DNA from: Pelecanus crispus
Lineage: Eukaryota; Chordata; Aves; Pelecaniformes; Pelecanidae
Direction: 5' to 3'
Assembly: GCF_030463565.1 (NCBI RefSeq)
Contig: NC_134643.1
Location: 80,907,721 to 80,971,720 of the forward strand
DNA length: 64,000 nucleotides
The translations under genes were made by a program, and so were the position numbers. This document shows, piece by piece, positions 12,385 through 26,700 of the stretch. Position 1 is the stretch's first letter, and each line of letters opens with the position of its first letter. Below the pieces are notes generated by a model, which did no database searches, was not told the DNA's origin, and worked only from the letters and a program-made list of their open reading frames with translations.

Positions 12385-15162
12385 GTAAGTTTGCATTAGG
12401 TGGTGCTCTGTGGATCAGAGAGTCTTGTGTGTGTCTGTTTTATCTTTTCCTGTGTTTTCCTCAAATAGGTAGGCAGAAGAACTCAGTTGATTCAGATCAC
12501 TTGTAATCTGTCGAACTGCACCTGAGTTTTCCAAGTTGGGCTTGAGGGGTCTTTCAGGTGGGGAAGAGAGATGGGGTTGAAGGGTCCGTAAGCTTTGGGA
12601 AAGTATCTGATTTGACAGCAAATGCACAACTGTAAGACAGTCATTCTTTGATGTAGAGGAGCGGAATTGGCGAAATGTGAATCCTAGTCCCAGTTTGGAA
12701 TCTAACTGCAGGTGCTCAGAGGATGGATTAGGTCTCTGCTCTTTACTTTGAACAAGAAAACCACGACATAAAAGTATCATTTAGATTCACGGCTGCTAGA
12801 GCTGTCCCAGCTTTAAAAAACATATGGCTACCAGACCTCATGATTTCTCCTAGTTTGTTCTTAAGGCAAGTGGAAAAAGACTTGAAGATTTTGTTTATTT
12901 GTTTGACAAATTCTTTCAGTGAACATGGAGGAATGTAGAAATTTGAACAACGCAGGGAGTTAAGCTAAATCTTCCCAAATACTGACCTGTAAGTGAAATT
13001 GCAAATGTGATGTTTTTATGTTGATATGTGCTGGAGTGGAAGTAGAGATAGAAGTGGGCAGAAGAACTATGGTTCTTAGGTTTTAGGTCTATTTCTAAAA
13101 TACTTGTGTTTTCAAGTGGTGGATTAGAGAAAAACTTTGTTTAATTAAAGATGTCTTATATGTTGGCGGATCATACCTACCACACATATAGCATCTTCCA
13201 AGTTCTAATGGCATAAATGGATAGTTGTGGAGTTAGAGCGTTAGAAATCAGCACAAGACAAGCCTGCTCTCGGAAGACATCTTGCAGAGGGCTATTAATA
13301 CACTTGTCTGGGGAGGAGGAGGAGGATGTTCTCTTACTTGTGCAAGGCATCTTTTTTGGTCCCTTCCTGTACCCTTGAAGGGACTACAGGTTACCCTGTG
13401 TCTTCCAAAGACCTGAAATAGTCAACAACTTACATTTGCTGGACTTTTCTTTTTATTTGTAATCACCTTTCTTTTCTATTTTAAGAAGAATGAAGAGAAG
13501 AAACAATTTTTGTAACATCTGAATGAAGATTGTTTGTTTGGTGCAGCTAAAGTTCTTAATCCCACAGCTGCAATTATTTTAAATAAACAAAACATTGTGG
13601 TTTTGTCCCATAGAAAGAATTTCTATTATTTTCTGTATGCTAAACCATCTCATTTGAATTATGTTGGGGATTAGCCTGGGAAATGTTACGCAAATGGCTG
13701 AATTTTTTTAATTTTATTTTAACAGATCAAAACCTCTTTTCAGTTTATGAAAGCCTTTTTCCCATAATTGATATTATCCCTTCTTTTTCTTTTAAGTCCT
13801 TAGAGGATTATGAATGCCAGTATTAGAATAAAAGGAAGACTGCTTTAGATAATTTTATGTGCAGGGCTCTATTCCAAAGGAACCAAACTCAGATGGGGAT
13901 CTTTGAGAACACTGGTAAAGGGACATGATAAAAATAAGGTGGGGGTGAAGAAAACCAAAGTGGGGGAAGGAAAGGAAGAAAAATCTACAAATCAAACTCA
14001 GCAGAGGTTTCTAATATCGCTGACATTCTGCACTTTTGGTCATTGCAATCCATCTGGAACGTTTTGATGCTGTAGCATAACGTTGGTTTAAGATTGTTTT
14101 CACTTAACACTGATGATTTTTTTTTTTTTTCCTGACTTCTGTGAAGCTTTCCAGTAATTGGAGTAGCATGATGTTATCCTAGATTAACACAGGACATGAC
14201 TGTAGGGAACTGAAGGCGTTGACACTGCATCCCTAAGACTGTAATGTCTAATGCCACAGTTGTTTTCTGACTCAGGAGCAGCAGATGAAACTTTGAAGGA
14301 CAATTCCTAGTGTATAAAATCATATTACTTTAGTTCCCGCAGGAGAAGACGTTACCCCATATCACAGAGATGTCATGTTAGCAAACCCCTCACCTACAGC
14401 TAGAACAGGAAAGAGCAATGGCTCTTTTAAAAGTGGCTCTTCTTAACCTGATCTTAAATCCATCTTGAAGGCTGCCTTTTAGTACTTCTCAAAGAGCCCT
14501 TCTGACGAATGTTTCCTCTCATCTCCACTACCTGTGCCTGACTAAGCAACATCTGGAAAGACTAACTATACCATAGCACTGTTGTGTGACCAAGCAGGGT
14601 CTGAGGGCAATGAAGAGCATCACTTGGCACAGAAATATATATTGTATGACCCCTCCAACTGCGGAGGGGACACAAGATACCTTCACCCTCCTCCCACCAG
14701 TAAATCTGCATGCTGCTTCTGAAATGATGTGTTTTATTCTAAGAAGTATAAACAGTCGTTCCGTGCAACTCATCTCCCTGTGGCACTGCCGGTGCGAAAA
14801 AGACTTAGTAAGTAGAAATGAGCATTAGAATGCCTTATTCATCAGATACCTAAAACAATACATAAGAATAAATATGCTTTCCTCTTTTCTATGATGTAAA
14901 TGTTTAGTAATGTTTTTGAGATGAAATGCAATATGGTTTGAAATCATACCTCCTGATAAAAAACTACAGGGAATAAGCTTGTAGGACATCTTTTGCCATT
15001 AATTTGAGCAGACATATGGGAAATGTCCTAAATGTGTACCAGTCATCCTACAGGTTTTTGTTGGTAGGTAGTGATCAACATTAAGTTTTCCTCCAACTTT
15101 TTAGTGCATTGGCTGTAGCTACCTTAGAGTAGCAAGGAGAGAGTTAGGGATGTGAAAGAAAT
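12385..15162. other. non-coding, no feature recognised
   Basis: Begins with the donor-like GTAAGT after the candidate exon. It has only short open frames and a GGA-triplet run near 13310-13326. Confidence 0.65.
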
Positions 15163-17720
15163 CTAATCAGCCTCATGCAGCTTTCTAACACCGTCCTGCA
15201 TCATAGATGATGACAAGGGTGCTCCAAAGGGTAAATCTTTGGGGATGTTTATGAAGTTTCCCCTTTTCATGGGGAACCTCTGCCAGGTTGTTGTGTCTAG
15301 CCCATCCAACCCAGTCCAAGTCTGAGTGACAACAGTAGCATAAAAAGAGAAAGATAAGAGTCCGTTGGCCATTTTTTAGGTTTTGGCCACTAGTGCATCT
15401 TGCACACACACCAGTCTTAAGGAGGCCGATGGAGAGGACCCCAGTTTGTGTGGTGGGGACATTGATGTCCTGATCTTGTCCACTGTCCTGGAGGCCTCAC
15501 TATGGTCAAGGTGCAGCCTGTGTCAGGCAAAGTTGCTGAGTGCAGCCCTTTTGGGATGGGGGTGGATCAGGCGCAGAATTTGTTAGACTTCAAAGAAACG
15601 CTCCTTTTCTCCCTGATAGAAGTTATCCAGCAGGTACATGAGGAGGCCAAGTCTCTGTTTGGAGTCCAGTTAGCAACTGAGAGTGTTGAGAATGCAGTTT
15701 GGTTACCATCATTTTAAAGTTTCTGCCTGATTGATAGTTTAGTTGTCCTGAAGCTGGAACTTCTGATGACAGGAAGTGACACTTTGCAGTGATTGTTTTA
15801 AGGAAGTGTAGATCAGAAGTCAGGACACTGGTTAAGAAGTGAAAGAGCTGGTTTCCAAGCTCAGCTTCATTACAAATTCCCTCTGTAACCACAAGGGTCA
15901 TTATCAAGGTATAGTGGTCAAGACAGCAAAGTTAGCCCAGGAAATTGGCCCCTAAATTAATGTAGCCCAGTAGAAGCATTTCCACAGCAAAGTTTTTGTC
16001 CACATGTTATTTCTACACTACTGTATGGGTACTGGGCCATATTTTATTTTTCCTTGGGCTGAGGTGTTTTTTCCTAAATACCTGTAGAACAAATTGTGGC
16101 TAAATAATGCCCCAGATGATTTAGCCACTTCAGGTTTTGATACTGTTAAATCTGCAAAATGCCATTGCATTTAGAAGCTGGAGAACTGTCAGCCTAAAGC
16201 CCAGAAAAGCAATGAGCTTTACTCTACGGTAGGGGTAATAAACCAGACTGATTCTAAAAGTTAGTGTCTCAGAAAGTTAAGGTTAAATATATGAAGTATT
16301 TTTAAATAGATCATTATGATGGCGGAACATACATATATCAGATGAAAGTTTGGAATCCCATTCTAAAGTAATATGCTAACAGTCCAGAAATACTTAGAAA
16401 GTTGATGAAGTTTTAGAACCATGATGTGGCATGCACCTACTTCTGGTACCATTTAGAGGTCTTCTAAATATTTCCATCAGACCCAGCTTTGTGCCATGTG
16501 GACATCTCTTAACATTTTGATCCTGCACCATCTGGTTTTACCCAGTTATTTGCTTCCCAATGAGCAAATTGTGTGACTGGTGGAGATTTAAACTGTTTAT
16601 GACAACTTGAGCAATTGCTGCCAAATAATGTGGAATTATAATTCAGTGGATAGGCATTCTTGTCAAGATCTTTAAGTCTGCGAATGAAAACCTGTAATTC
16701 TAATTTCTTATTTAGGAACATGAAAACAAGATCCGTGTTTTCCATAAAGCTAGGCCTGCACTTGATATCTCCAGTCAGAAGATGCCTTATACTCCAAATC
16801 TTAGAAAACCAAAGCCAATTACCAAAGTGCTCAAATAAGGGTTTAGGAACTGCGAAGCAGGCACCAGTTTGGGAAATTTCATCTCCAAACAGAAGGAGCT
16901 TGGCATAAAACAACCTTGACAATGAAATAGTAGAGTCTTCCCCAAAAGAACTGAAAGATGGCATGGGAGCTGGCCAACATGGGATCAAAGCAGTGGTAGC
17001 AAGGCTGGAGAGAAGTCAGCTACAGATGAAAAGCAAAGATAAAAAACTTTGCAGATTTTCCTCTGAAGACCTGTGAGTTTGCCTGCATGTGGATGAGTAT
17101 TGCTGATTTTCTGATCAGTCACTGGAGTAGCTGAAGCAAATTATTAAATGAAGAGTAATGATGTGTTTCAACAAAATGCTAAAGGAAGCAGGGTGTCCTT
17201 AGTCTCCTGATGTCTTCAGACAAAACCTTTTCTGGAAGATTGGCACTGACAAGATGTAAATTACCAACTCCGGTGCTGGGGGAGTTGAGGGTTATTGGCT
17301 TGTGTTACAGGGGAGATCCTTCTGACCTTAGGACCTGATGGGCTCCTCAGTGAAGAGGTGACTTGGGTACAAAATTATGGTCCAGTGTTAAACATTTGAT
17401 TCCTCGGCTGCATGGTGGGAATAGGGAACAGAACCAGGTCAGTAAGAGCAACAGCAAGAAGAATCATTTGGATGTGCATCTCTGACAACTGGCTGTGGGA
17501 CTGAGGGGCTGCCAAATACCCATTGTATCGCTTCTTTGGCTATAAGGGGGGACTTTTGTCTCATTGGCCTTGTCCAAATAGCTCTTTCACAAGTTTTCTG
17601 GTCATAGAATAAGCTTGGGTAGACTGTTACAACCACAAACTGGATGTTTTCCAAAGCCGTAATTGGATTAAAATTCTCCAGGAAATCACCCAGGTTGTGG
17701 ATACCCTCTGAGACTCCCAC
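15163..17720 (-). other. cluster of unassigned minus-strand open frames
   Basis: Four non-overlapping minus-strand open stretches lie in one 2.6-kb block: 17439-17720 (93 codons, with NLGDFLENFNPITALENIQ), 16509-16988 (159 codons, with LFGSNCSSCHKQFKSPP), 15623-15907 and 15163-15409. The 159-codon frame opens at a TTG (16986-16988) and has no convincing ATG context. I recognise no domain, no catalytic motif and no flanking LTRs. A heavily decayed retroelement is possible, but chance open frames are equally so. Confidence 0.15.
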
Positions 17721-20700
17721 CTTTACCCCTGGGCAGTGATAACTTGGATGAGCTCTGTTGCATCAACGGTTGTTTTCCTCCTCACCTGCTTTGCTGCATC
17801 AGAGCATAAGTGACTTCCCCTGCAAGTCTATCAGAAGACAGTGCATAAAATTCAGAGTATCTCACACTCTGCACTTCCCACTTCCCACATCCCACTGGCA
17901 AAATTGTTTCCTGTTTTATTGAATCACTTTATTGCATTTACTTCAGAGTAGTTTTGCAGCACTTAGACTGGTCTGCACTTCAGTATGTGCCTTTCTTCAG
18001 TAAGAAGGAATGCAGTTCTAACTAGCATCAATCACAATAACTGTAGTTTTACCCTTAATAATTTACAGTTGCTTCATGACTGCACCTTAACACACAAGAA
18101 GGACTGGGTAAATCTACAGGGTCCTGGGTAGGAGGCCGTTCTGGTTTATGTGCAGCTTTCAGCAAATTAGGAATACAATTCACTTGGGGGCTTTTTCTTC
18201 TCTTTTTCTTGAATGGTGAGATTCATTTCAGCAACTGGAAAAACTTAGATTTAATGCCACCATGTAGATTTTGCAGTTGGACAAAATGATGCCATTGCCT
18301 TGTATATTATTATAAAAAGACCACATCAAACTATGCAAGTGTCCTGTAATGTCATGATTACAGTGTTAGACTCTTACCAGTTGAAAAATATGACTAATTG
18401 AGTATTAGAATATTCCTTCAATTATATGTTTGGCTGTCCACACAGATATAGGCAGTCTGTTAAAATACTATGTCAATTTGTACTATGGCAAGCTTGGGAG
18501 GTTTCCTGAGCAGGAACGGGGAGGCTGGAAGTGCAGCCTTTAGCATTTGTTGTGGTATCACCTAATCCTGCCATCTTATCAGAGCCTACTCAGGGGGGAA
18601 AGCAATGTGAAAGAAAACGCCACAGGAACACCCAGGTGGTGCCGGAAGGTGCTGCTGGTCATCAGGATGAGGGCTGCTTTTCCAGCCCGAACCCATGCCT
18701 CGCTGTGGCAAGAAGTGGCATCCTGTGGCAAGAGGAGGCCTGTTTTCGATGGTGGGAGAAACCAAGGTGCCAGTCACAGCATGGCTCCTCTAAGTGTCTT
18801 TTTGCAAGAACTTGAAGCACTTTTTGAAAGAACCTGATTTCTAATGACAAATTACAGCCTGTGTAATTATATTCTGGTTGCCTTAAGTACTCCTGCAGTT
18901 TCAATTGAATGCACAAATAAATAAATAACGTGCTTTAAAACTGCTAACTGGGCAGAATGGCTGAAGGCATGGGGGTGCAGCCATAGGGGTTGAAAAAGCA
19001 TACTTTATTTTATTTTTTGATACTTTTGCCTGAAATAGCCTCATATTTTCAGTTCAGCTTATGGCCAAGAAAAACACAAATCAAACCAAAGCCCACAGGA
19101 AACCATAACAGCCCTAAGAAGGGCCAGCGAATGAAGGGTGTAGAAAAATCACTGTGAATGATATCATTGACCACTGGCAGTGGGAAACTCTGAGGACTTG
19201 TAGCTGCTCATGAAGAGGGGTTGGGGAAATGAAATGTTAAAATATTCTGGATTTTTATTTATTTGTCTTCTGTTTTCTAAGAATCCTGGGAAAAACAGCT
19301 TCGTTATGATTGCCACCCATTGCTTTCTGACTTTTAGGGTCTCATGGATGCAATTTATGCCTCTGAGTTGCTATAGATGCAGGGGATGAAAACTGTTCCT
19401 GCCCTTGCTAAAGTTGCTGGGAGTTTTGCCATTCAGTAAGGGACAGATTTCACCATAGATTTTCAGTAGCACAATCTTAGCTTCTAACAAAGACAGAATA
19501 AGTCAAAATGCTGCCACTTCAAGAGAGCAACACTTTGCAAAGGAAAGGAGCACCCATTTAAGTTTGTGGCTTAGAATCACTTCTGTTACTTTATCAGCAT
19601 TGCGTATGCTAGCACAGAGTGAATTAAGTGCACGGGATAAGAATTTGCATGTTTAATTAGCAGCAGCTTTCTCTCAGACGTTGACATGGACCTAATGCTA
19701 GAAAGCAAAAGTGAGGAAGGCTAGAAGCAAATTGAGAGTGCTTCAGGTGGATATTGAGCTGGACTTATTAGATCACAATCACCTTCTGATGATACAAAAG
19801 GGCTTTGTGTTCAAGTATTTTTTTATGACTGGCCATGATCTTTTTTTAATGCTTCTGAATGCACTGGTTTGTGGGCTGGGATTGTATTGCTCTCCTTTGC
19901 TGCCTTCCAGAGGCTTGATTTCATTCATGTGGTAGACTACATTTTAACACAAAGCTTGTATCACAGATCACCTTTCCTACTGTTTCTGAGCACAGATTGT
20001 GCTTCTGTAGTATCTGTTGCAATGATTTTAATTGAAACATGATACTGGGAAAGCAGAAAAGATATTGTATATCATCAGTTCATGGTTTCCACTACTCAAA
20101 AGTCAAGGAGCAAATACCATGTGATGAGGCAATTCTCAGCAGACCACAATCTGGGGAATGTGGAGTGTAGCTGCACTACCCTGATGCTTTCCCTGTGGGA
20201 GAGGGGGGGCAGCTGGCTTCTGAGCTGTTTCTGTGCCTTGGTGTGTAGGCAACCTCCAGTTAGTAGTTCAGGGCACAGCCTCCTTGGTGCTTTGCTACTG
20301 CTGTTTGCTTTTAGTACTGTAGCACACAAGAAACCCCAGCTTGCCTTCAGTTGGAGATAATTCTACAAAAGCATGATTCAAGATTACCAAAGCTAAAATT
20401 GAAACAGAGGCAAAGTGAACCAAGGTCACAAGTCAGCAGTAAACTTGGGACAAGCTCTGTGTCCCCGTCTTAATGCCCTGTCCACCAAACTCGGTGGATT
20501 GGCATACAGTGCTTCTTTCCCAGCTTCAGCATCTGGCTAACACTGGAATGAGTTGGCTAAAGTTCAGTCCAAACAAACAGAAGGTGACGTAGGTAACTGT
20601 TGGTGTGGTTCATCTCATAGAGATGGTGAAGGAACTGTGTTCAATACCGCAGTTTTCTCACTATCATCATTCCCCAGAGTCACAAAATACTTTACAATGT

Positions 20701-23700
20701 TAAATTATCTGTATTAAAACAGTCTTTCCAGTGCAACTGGAGACCACCCAGAGCTGATCCTAGATACAGCAGCATCCTCTCCAAGGAGATAGGCTAAAAT
20801 TATTTGGAGTTCACTGCCCATAAGGCATATTCTGGGCTGGATATATGCACGCAGGCAGTGCTCAGGGGATGTGTCTCAGAGTGCTCTGTTTCTGGTGTGC
20901 TTTGTTTGCATTTGTGTAATGGAACCATTTAAAGAATAAATAACAGTTTAAAAATAAATGAGTGCTCTTCATATTTAATGTTTATCTATGATAACTGGCA
21001 TCCATGCCCATGCTAAGAAACCTTTACTGGCTTTATGAATCTGTTTATTCAAGTATCTGTATTTTAAAAGAGGCTCATAATATTTGCATGTTAAGCAGCA
21101 CACAATTTCTTTTATCAAGAAAGTTTCTTCCCTATATAATTCTATGCTGAAAAGAGGATGTTGTTCTTTATAACAAAGCTTTCAACTAGATTTGTCAGAG
21201 TCTCAGTAGCACGAATAGCTCCAGTGTAGTTTTGCTTTGCCTTAGAGTCTTTCGTCATAGACTCCAGACTTGGTGTAAAATCAAATCAAGAACCTGGCTA
21301 TTTGAAATAATTTATTCTTTTGTTCAGCTGTACCTGAAAAAAAAAAAGTGTATACTGATGTCACCAGAGGACTTCAAAGAGAGTTTTCTGTGTGATTTTT
21401 AAATGAAAGACAAATGACTTATCAGGTATTGATTCTGTATGTGCAGTCTTCATGTATGGTCAGAGGCAATGTAGATTATTAGAGGAGGGTTAATAAAAAA
21501 TTTAGAAGATCAGAAGATCTAAGACACACACCTTTATCACCAGCTCATTCTGGATGTCTCTGTGTGGACTGTCCCTTGATTGTACTTTAGGCATTTGACA
21601 AATTGACAATATTGTCCCAAATGTTCACTTCCTCAATGGAACTGCCTCCATCCAAGTCCCTTTTTGGGCTGTGAGTGTGAAATGTCCTTCTGCTGAAATA
21701 GTCCTGATACTCATTTCAGCTGTGTAGGAAAGTTAGCTGGTGTCCATGGTGCTAATATGAAATACAACACCACAAGTGATGTAATTTAATTATCTAAAGC
21801 CATTTTGAAAAAGCTTGAATCTTTCTTAACCGGCCCTAGTGTAAGTTGCATTGGAGTGAGCTTACTGTGGGGATTTGAAAGACAGTCACGGGGATCAGAC
21901 ACCGAGAGTTCATACCCGTACGAAAGGAACAGAAGAATTACAATGGTCTGCGGAGCTTTGATTAACTGTCTCCAGAGTAAATACAACCTCTGGAAACAAA
22001 AGCTTTCTCTCACACCAGGCCCCAGAATTGGCAACTTTAGCACATTCTCTTTGTTCACCTCCAGGATGGCTGGCAGGTTCAGCCAAAGGAGAGAGACTGT
22101 AAATTACAACAAAAAGGGAATTAGAAGATGTTATTTTAATCAAACTACTGAATGACTTCATTGCCGAGCTAGTGCACGGTGTGCACAGTAATCAGACTTC
22201 TGTAGACCAGGCGCAGTAGCTTTCACTGTGGGGTTGTGCCGAAGAAGGCTCAGAAAGAAATCTTTCAGCACACCCTTACGGTTGAACGATCAGGCAAGTC
22301 CTGTATCCCTTCCCTTGTACTCCTATTGTATCTACTTCAGATCACTCTTTGCATAAGCAATAAGGCTGAATTCTTTTAGCCAGGACATCAGGCACCAATT
22401 TTGCAAAATGGGATCTACTCATGTGGACCCAAGTGCCCACAGAGAGTCCAGCATCATTCCAAAAGAGGGTCAGGGGATCCTCGCTAGGAGCTGCTGTTGA
22501 ATGATTGACTTTCACCCAAGTCCCCTGCATTATTTTCAGCTCTGCCCTCATTCTTATAGAGAAATGCAAAATATTAGAAAGTGCCTTGTACTGTGCTATG
22601 TTTTATGTTGTCAGAGCTAAAATCTCACCATTAATTACTGGATTTAGCTTCCTGCTCTGCCATAGCTCTCCCATGCAGGCAAGCTGAATTTCCTTGCAGT
22701 ATTTCAAGTGAGACATTTACTGCCAGTGTTAGCCAAAGAAAGGATTTTTAAATGCTCCCTTATTTTGAATTATTTTCCCTGTTGATTGTATGCTTCTTCA
22801 CACTCACTTTCCCTAGGCTCTAAACATCTCTCAGAAAAAGCAATCCCTCTTTCCCACAGCGAGGTTCAAGAGTTGTCCCTCAGAGTCTGTTCCTGGGAGT
22901 TGGTATGCGTGAAGCAAAACCAAATTGCAGGATTGAATTTTTCAAGGGAACATGCCTGCCATTATTTAACAGAAAAGAACTTTTTCCATTGAACATTGCC
23001 GTCACGTAGACGATTGAACAAGAGGCAGCAAGACTAACAGACTGTAACATAGTTGGAAACTTAATGAATAAAATTACTAGCTGTTCATCTATTTAACAGG
23101 ATAATTTACAGAAGAACATTAGTCTTCTGAGTGCTTCTGTGTAGCGTAGTGGAGTGGATGCCATGAGTATCTGAACCTTCTATATGGGGAGGAGAAACCA
23201 GTGGTGCAAGTCAGGAATATTCTTTAGTGCAAGGCTTTGTATTTGGAGAGACTGCATGCACAGCCCTGTTTCCCAGGTGAAGATGCACACCACCATCAGC
23301 AAAGGAGGTCCACATGTGCCCTCCCTGCTCACTCCATTTTCTAAAAGCTGTGGTTCGGTGCAATCTCATTGTTCACATCTTCTGTTGTCCACTCCCTCTT
23401 GCTAATGCCACTGACACATGTACATGCCCACTAAATTCACCATGCCCAGTAGCTCTTTGTGTCACCAGGCAAGGAGAGCTTCACTCCACAGAATTCAGCT
23501 TCCGAGTCAACCTTGTCATGCAGCACATTGCTTTGCAAATTTATTTGTACTTATTCCATTAGGAAAGTGGCTAAATTGTGCTTTTTTTTTTTTTTTTTTA
23601 AGTTGCTAGTTGGCCTATAATTTTTTATGAGGACTATGATTATTCTAGACTGTGTTACCTCCAAGTGTTGTGAATCATCTTTTACAACAATATAGCAGAT

Positions 23701-26700
23701 TTTCCCCTTTTTTTATCCTTCCCATGAAATTCCAGGGGCAGCAGCCTGTGTTCTGCAAAGTCCCAAGTGCCAGTCAAGGGGCAGAAAAAGGAGCACCAGG
23801 TAGGGAGCTTGTGAAGCAGCAGGGACTGGGTGACTTCTGAGAAGAAGAAGGGGCAGATGCATGCTGAGGGACTTCAGGATGTGCAAGCCAGGTAGGTCCT
23901 ACCTCACTGTAAGCAGAATTATGGATGGTGAAAAGCAAGCAAGCCCCAAAATATCCACCCTGCAACAACACAGGCATCAGGCAGGGAAATAATTACTTTT
24001 AATCTGTTTATCCTGTTCTGCCTCACTTTGAGGACTTTTGCAGGGGCAGGGGAGTGGAGAAAATGAACCTAGCATTTGAGTGTAAAAGCCTTATAAGTAT
24101 TTTCAGGGTGCTTAGGATAAAAGCCTGGGCAGACCTGTCTCAGTGTCATGCTTCTCTGGTTAATGCCTCAATATCTGACATCGCTTTTGTAGTCTCTTTC
24201 ATCGCTAGAATTTTTAAACTTCTGTCATTGTGTGTGGCTGATACTATCAAAATCATGTTAGTGTAAGGTGTAACAACCAGTATAAGCCTCAGTTTGCAGA
24301 GAGAAGTTATCTAGGGAGTAGATGCTAAAAAAAACCCCACAATTCAGCCTCCCTGCCAACCCCACCCCTCCAAACCCCAAGGACAGATTCGTTTAATGTA
24401 AGAAGCAGTGATGCCTACTATTGCATGGGGCCCATGATACAGCTAAGGACTTCTCTTGGTGAAATGTTGATCTATATAGAGGGTTTCCACAAAGCCTATT
24501 TATCCTAAGCCTCCCATAGGCCTGATTTTGAGAGCCTGAGGTTATTTGTTTCCCTCAGAGTGTTTTCCAGGAGGGTACATAAGCCCAGACATTGCCAGGA
24601 GAGAAGCAGACCTAACCTGTACATCTCCTGTGGAGGGAAAAAGGACTGCTGCGGAGAAACACGTGAAAAGCCTTTGTGATAAACTGTGCCCAGAACATGA
24701 ATATAGCTGTGTGGCTTCATTGAGGGCCTAAAGGTTAACGATAAAGCGAGTTTCTGTGGTGGTTGTGTGGAGGTTTGGATGTCCTCTTCTCATGGGATGT
24801 TGCCCCATGGCGGTGTCTCCAGAGCTCTTAGTGACTGTCTTGGGAGCAACCATGAGTGCAACACACAACTCTCTGGTGCGCTTCCCTGCAGAGAGCCTTT
24901 CCAGTCGTACCTGGCAGCATATCAAGCCACTTTGTCTCCTCAAGTATGTGAGGTCCCCTTTGTCATGGAGGGACAGCGTGGAGCTGCATGCTTGCAGATG
25001 TGTGGTGCACCTGGGCAGCAAATTGGATCTTGGCAGCAGCCCCAGGTTGCTTCTCCAGACTCAGTGTGAATGTTTCCCCTGCATGGTCTTTCACGGGTGT
25101 CTAGAGAACGTCTTGAAAATCCTAATAGTTTCGTCAGACTGTGCTTAACCCACTGACTGATGAAGGCTAAGACTGATTGGCCCCACATTGATTTGTCCTT
25201 CAGCACCTTGGAGCCAGGCCACCCCTTTGGCAGGGCAGGGGTCTGAGGCATTAGGAACTCTTGTTTTACCACTTCATTACTTACCTGGACAGCCATCTCT
25301 TGCAGCATATGGTTTGCTATTGCTGGCATCATACTAGAATAAAAAACGTATTAAAAAAAGAAAATGCCCACATGAAAAGCCAAACCCAAACCAGAATTCA
25401 AGGTTGCTCCTTAAATTTGGGACTTTCTGTTGCTTACTTGAGAGAAATGAGGGAGTTGGTTCTGATCCCTCTCCCTTACCCCTTCTTCTATTTTCTAATT
25501 TCTTCTGGTTACATTAGTTTTCTTTCCCAGTTGCAGTTCTCTCATCTTAAGCCTGCATTAAGTCATGAGCCAAGGGTGCGTGTTGTTCATCACACCATGA
25601 GGACCTCGCTAGCCGTACATCTTGATGCAGTTTTGTATGGATGACTGCAGAGTTTGCAGATCCTTTTCCCCCTCCCACATAGCTGTTTGTGAGGTTTTGA
25701 GCCCTTTTCTTCTCTGAGCCTTGCTGCCATGGTTTTCTTTTCAGTGGTTTGGATGCTGAGGCTAGCATTAGCGCCAGTGCCATATTGCTTGTTTTCAGCA
25801 GCACTGCTAGACTATTTAACTTTTTTCCTGATTTGGATTTAATCTCACAGTTTGGTTATCTATACTGTTTGAAGTCTGCCTCCAGCCATTGTGGAGGAGC
25901 TTTGGGGTCCTGTGGGTACTGGACTGCTACTCTTATATCAGCTTCACTGCTGACTTCCTATGTGATCTTGGAGAAGTAATTCTGGATGCAGTTTTCAAAA
26001 GCACTGTTGAAAGTAAGTGAGGCTTCTGCTCCTAAGTTACTTCAGCTTTTCAGAGCATTGTTCTGTGTCTTTGTCATCTGCTTGTCTTCCCACCTCTCCT
26101 CCTGATGGCTTGTTCAGGCTGCCAGCTCTTTGGAGTACTGCTGCTTCTTGCTGCTGTTTCTGTCTCTGTGCCTTTGGCCTAATGTGGTGGGATCCTGGTC
26201 TCAGTTAATAGCAACAGCATCTCGGGGCGGACAAATACAGGACCAAACTGGAGCTCGCTGTGAATGAATCTACAATCTAGGCTGGAATGGGCTGACCAGG
26301 GGATATTTGTATTAAATGTTTTTTTCTGTTAATCAGTTACATACGGTGGCCTGAATAAATAGGTGTATGCAGGGCTGGGTGCAGCCCTGTTTAACATTCA
26401 GGAGAAGGAGTTTACATCTGCAGACCTGGGTCATGAAAGGTGAGCTTGGAAGTACCAGGATTCTTTAATGAGCCCACGAGTCATGGATGTGTCCAACCCA
26501 TGTGGGCAGGGCAGAGGCTGCTCATCAGGGCTGGCAGATGCTGTACACCCAATTGCATCTAATGCCCGGATTCAGCCAGCCAGCAATCCAAGACCCAAAG
26601 CAATGTGCTGCCACAGCCGCTGCAAGTGGAGGAAGGAGAGAGTAAAGACCCTAGCCGCCCTTAATACATCTGTACCCATCTGTGATATAAAGAAAGGTGC

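Noticed and set aside
16509..16988. 159-codon minus-strand open frame as a standalone gene
   Set aside because: It opens on TTG rather than ATG, has no family match and no upstream coding exon. It is kept only as part of an unassigned cluster.
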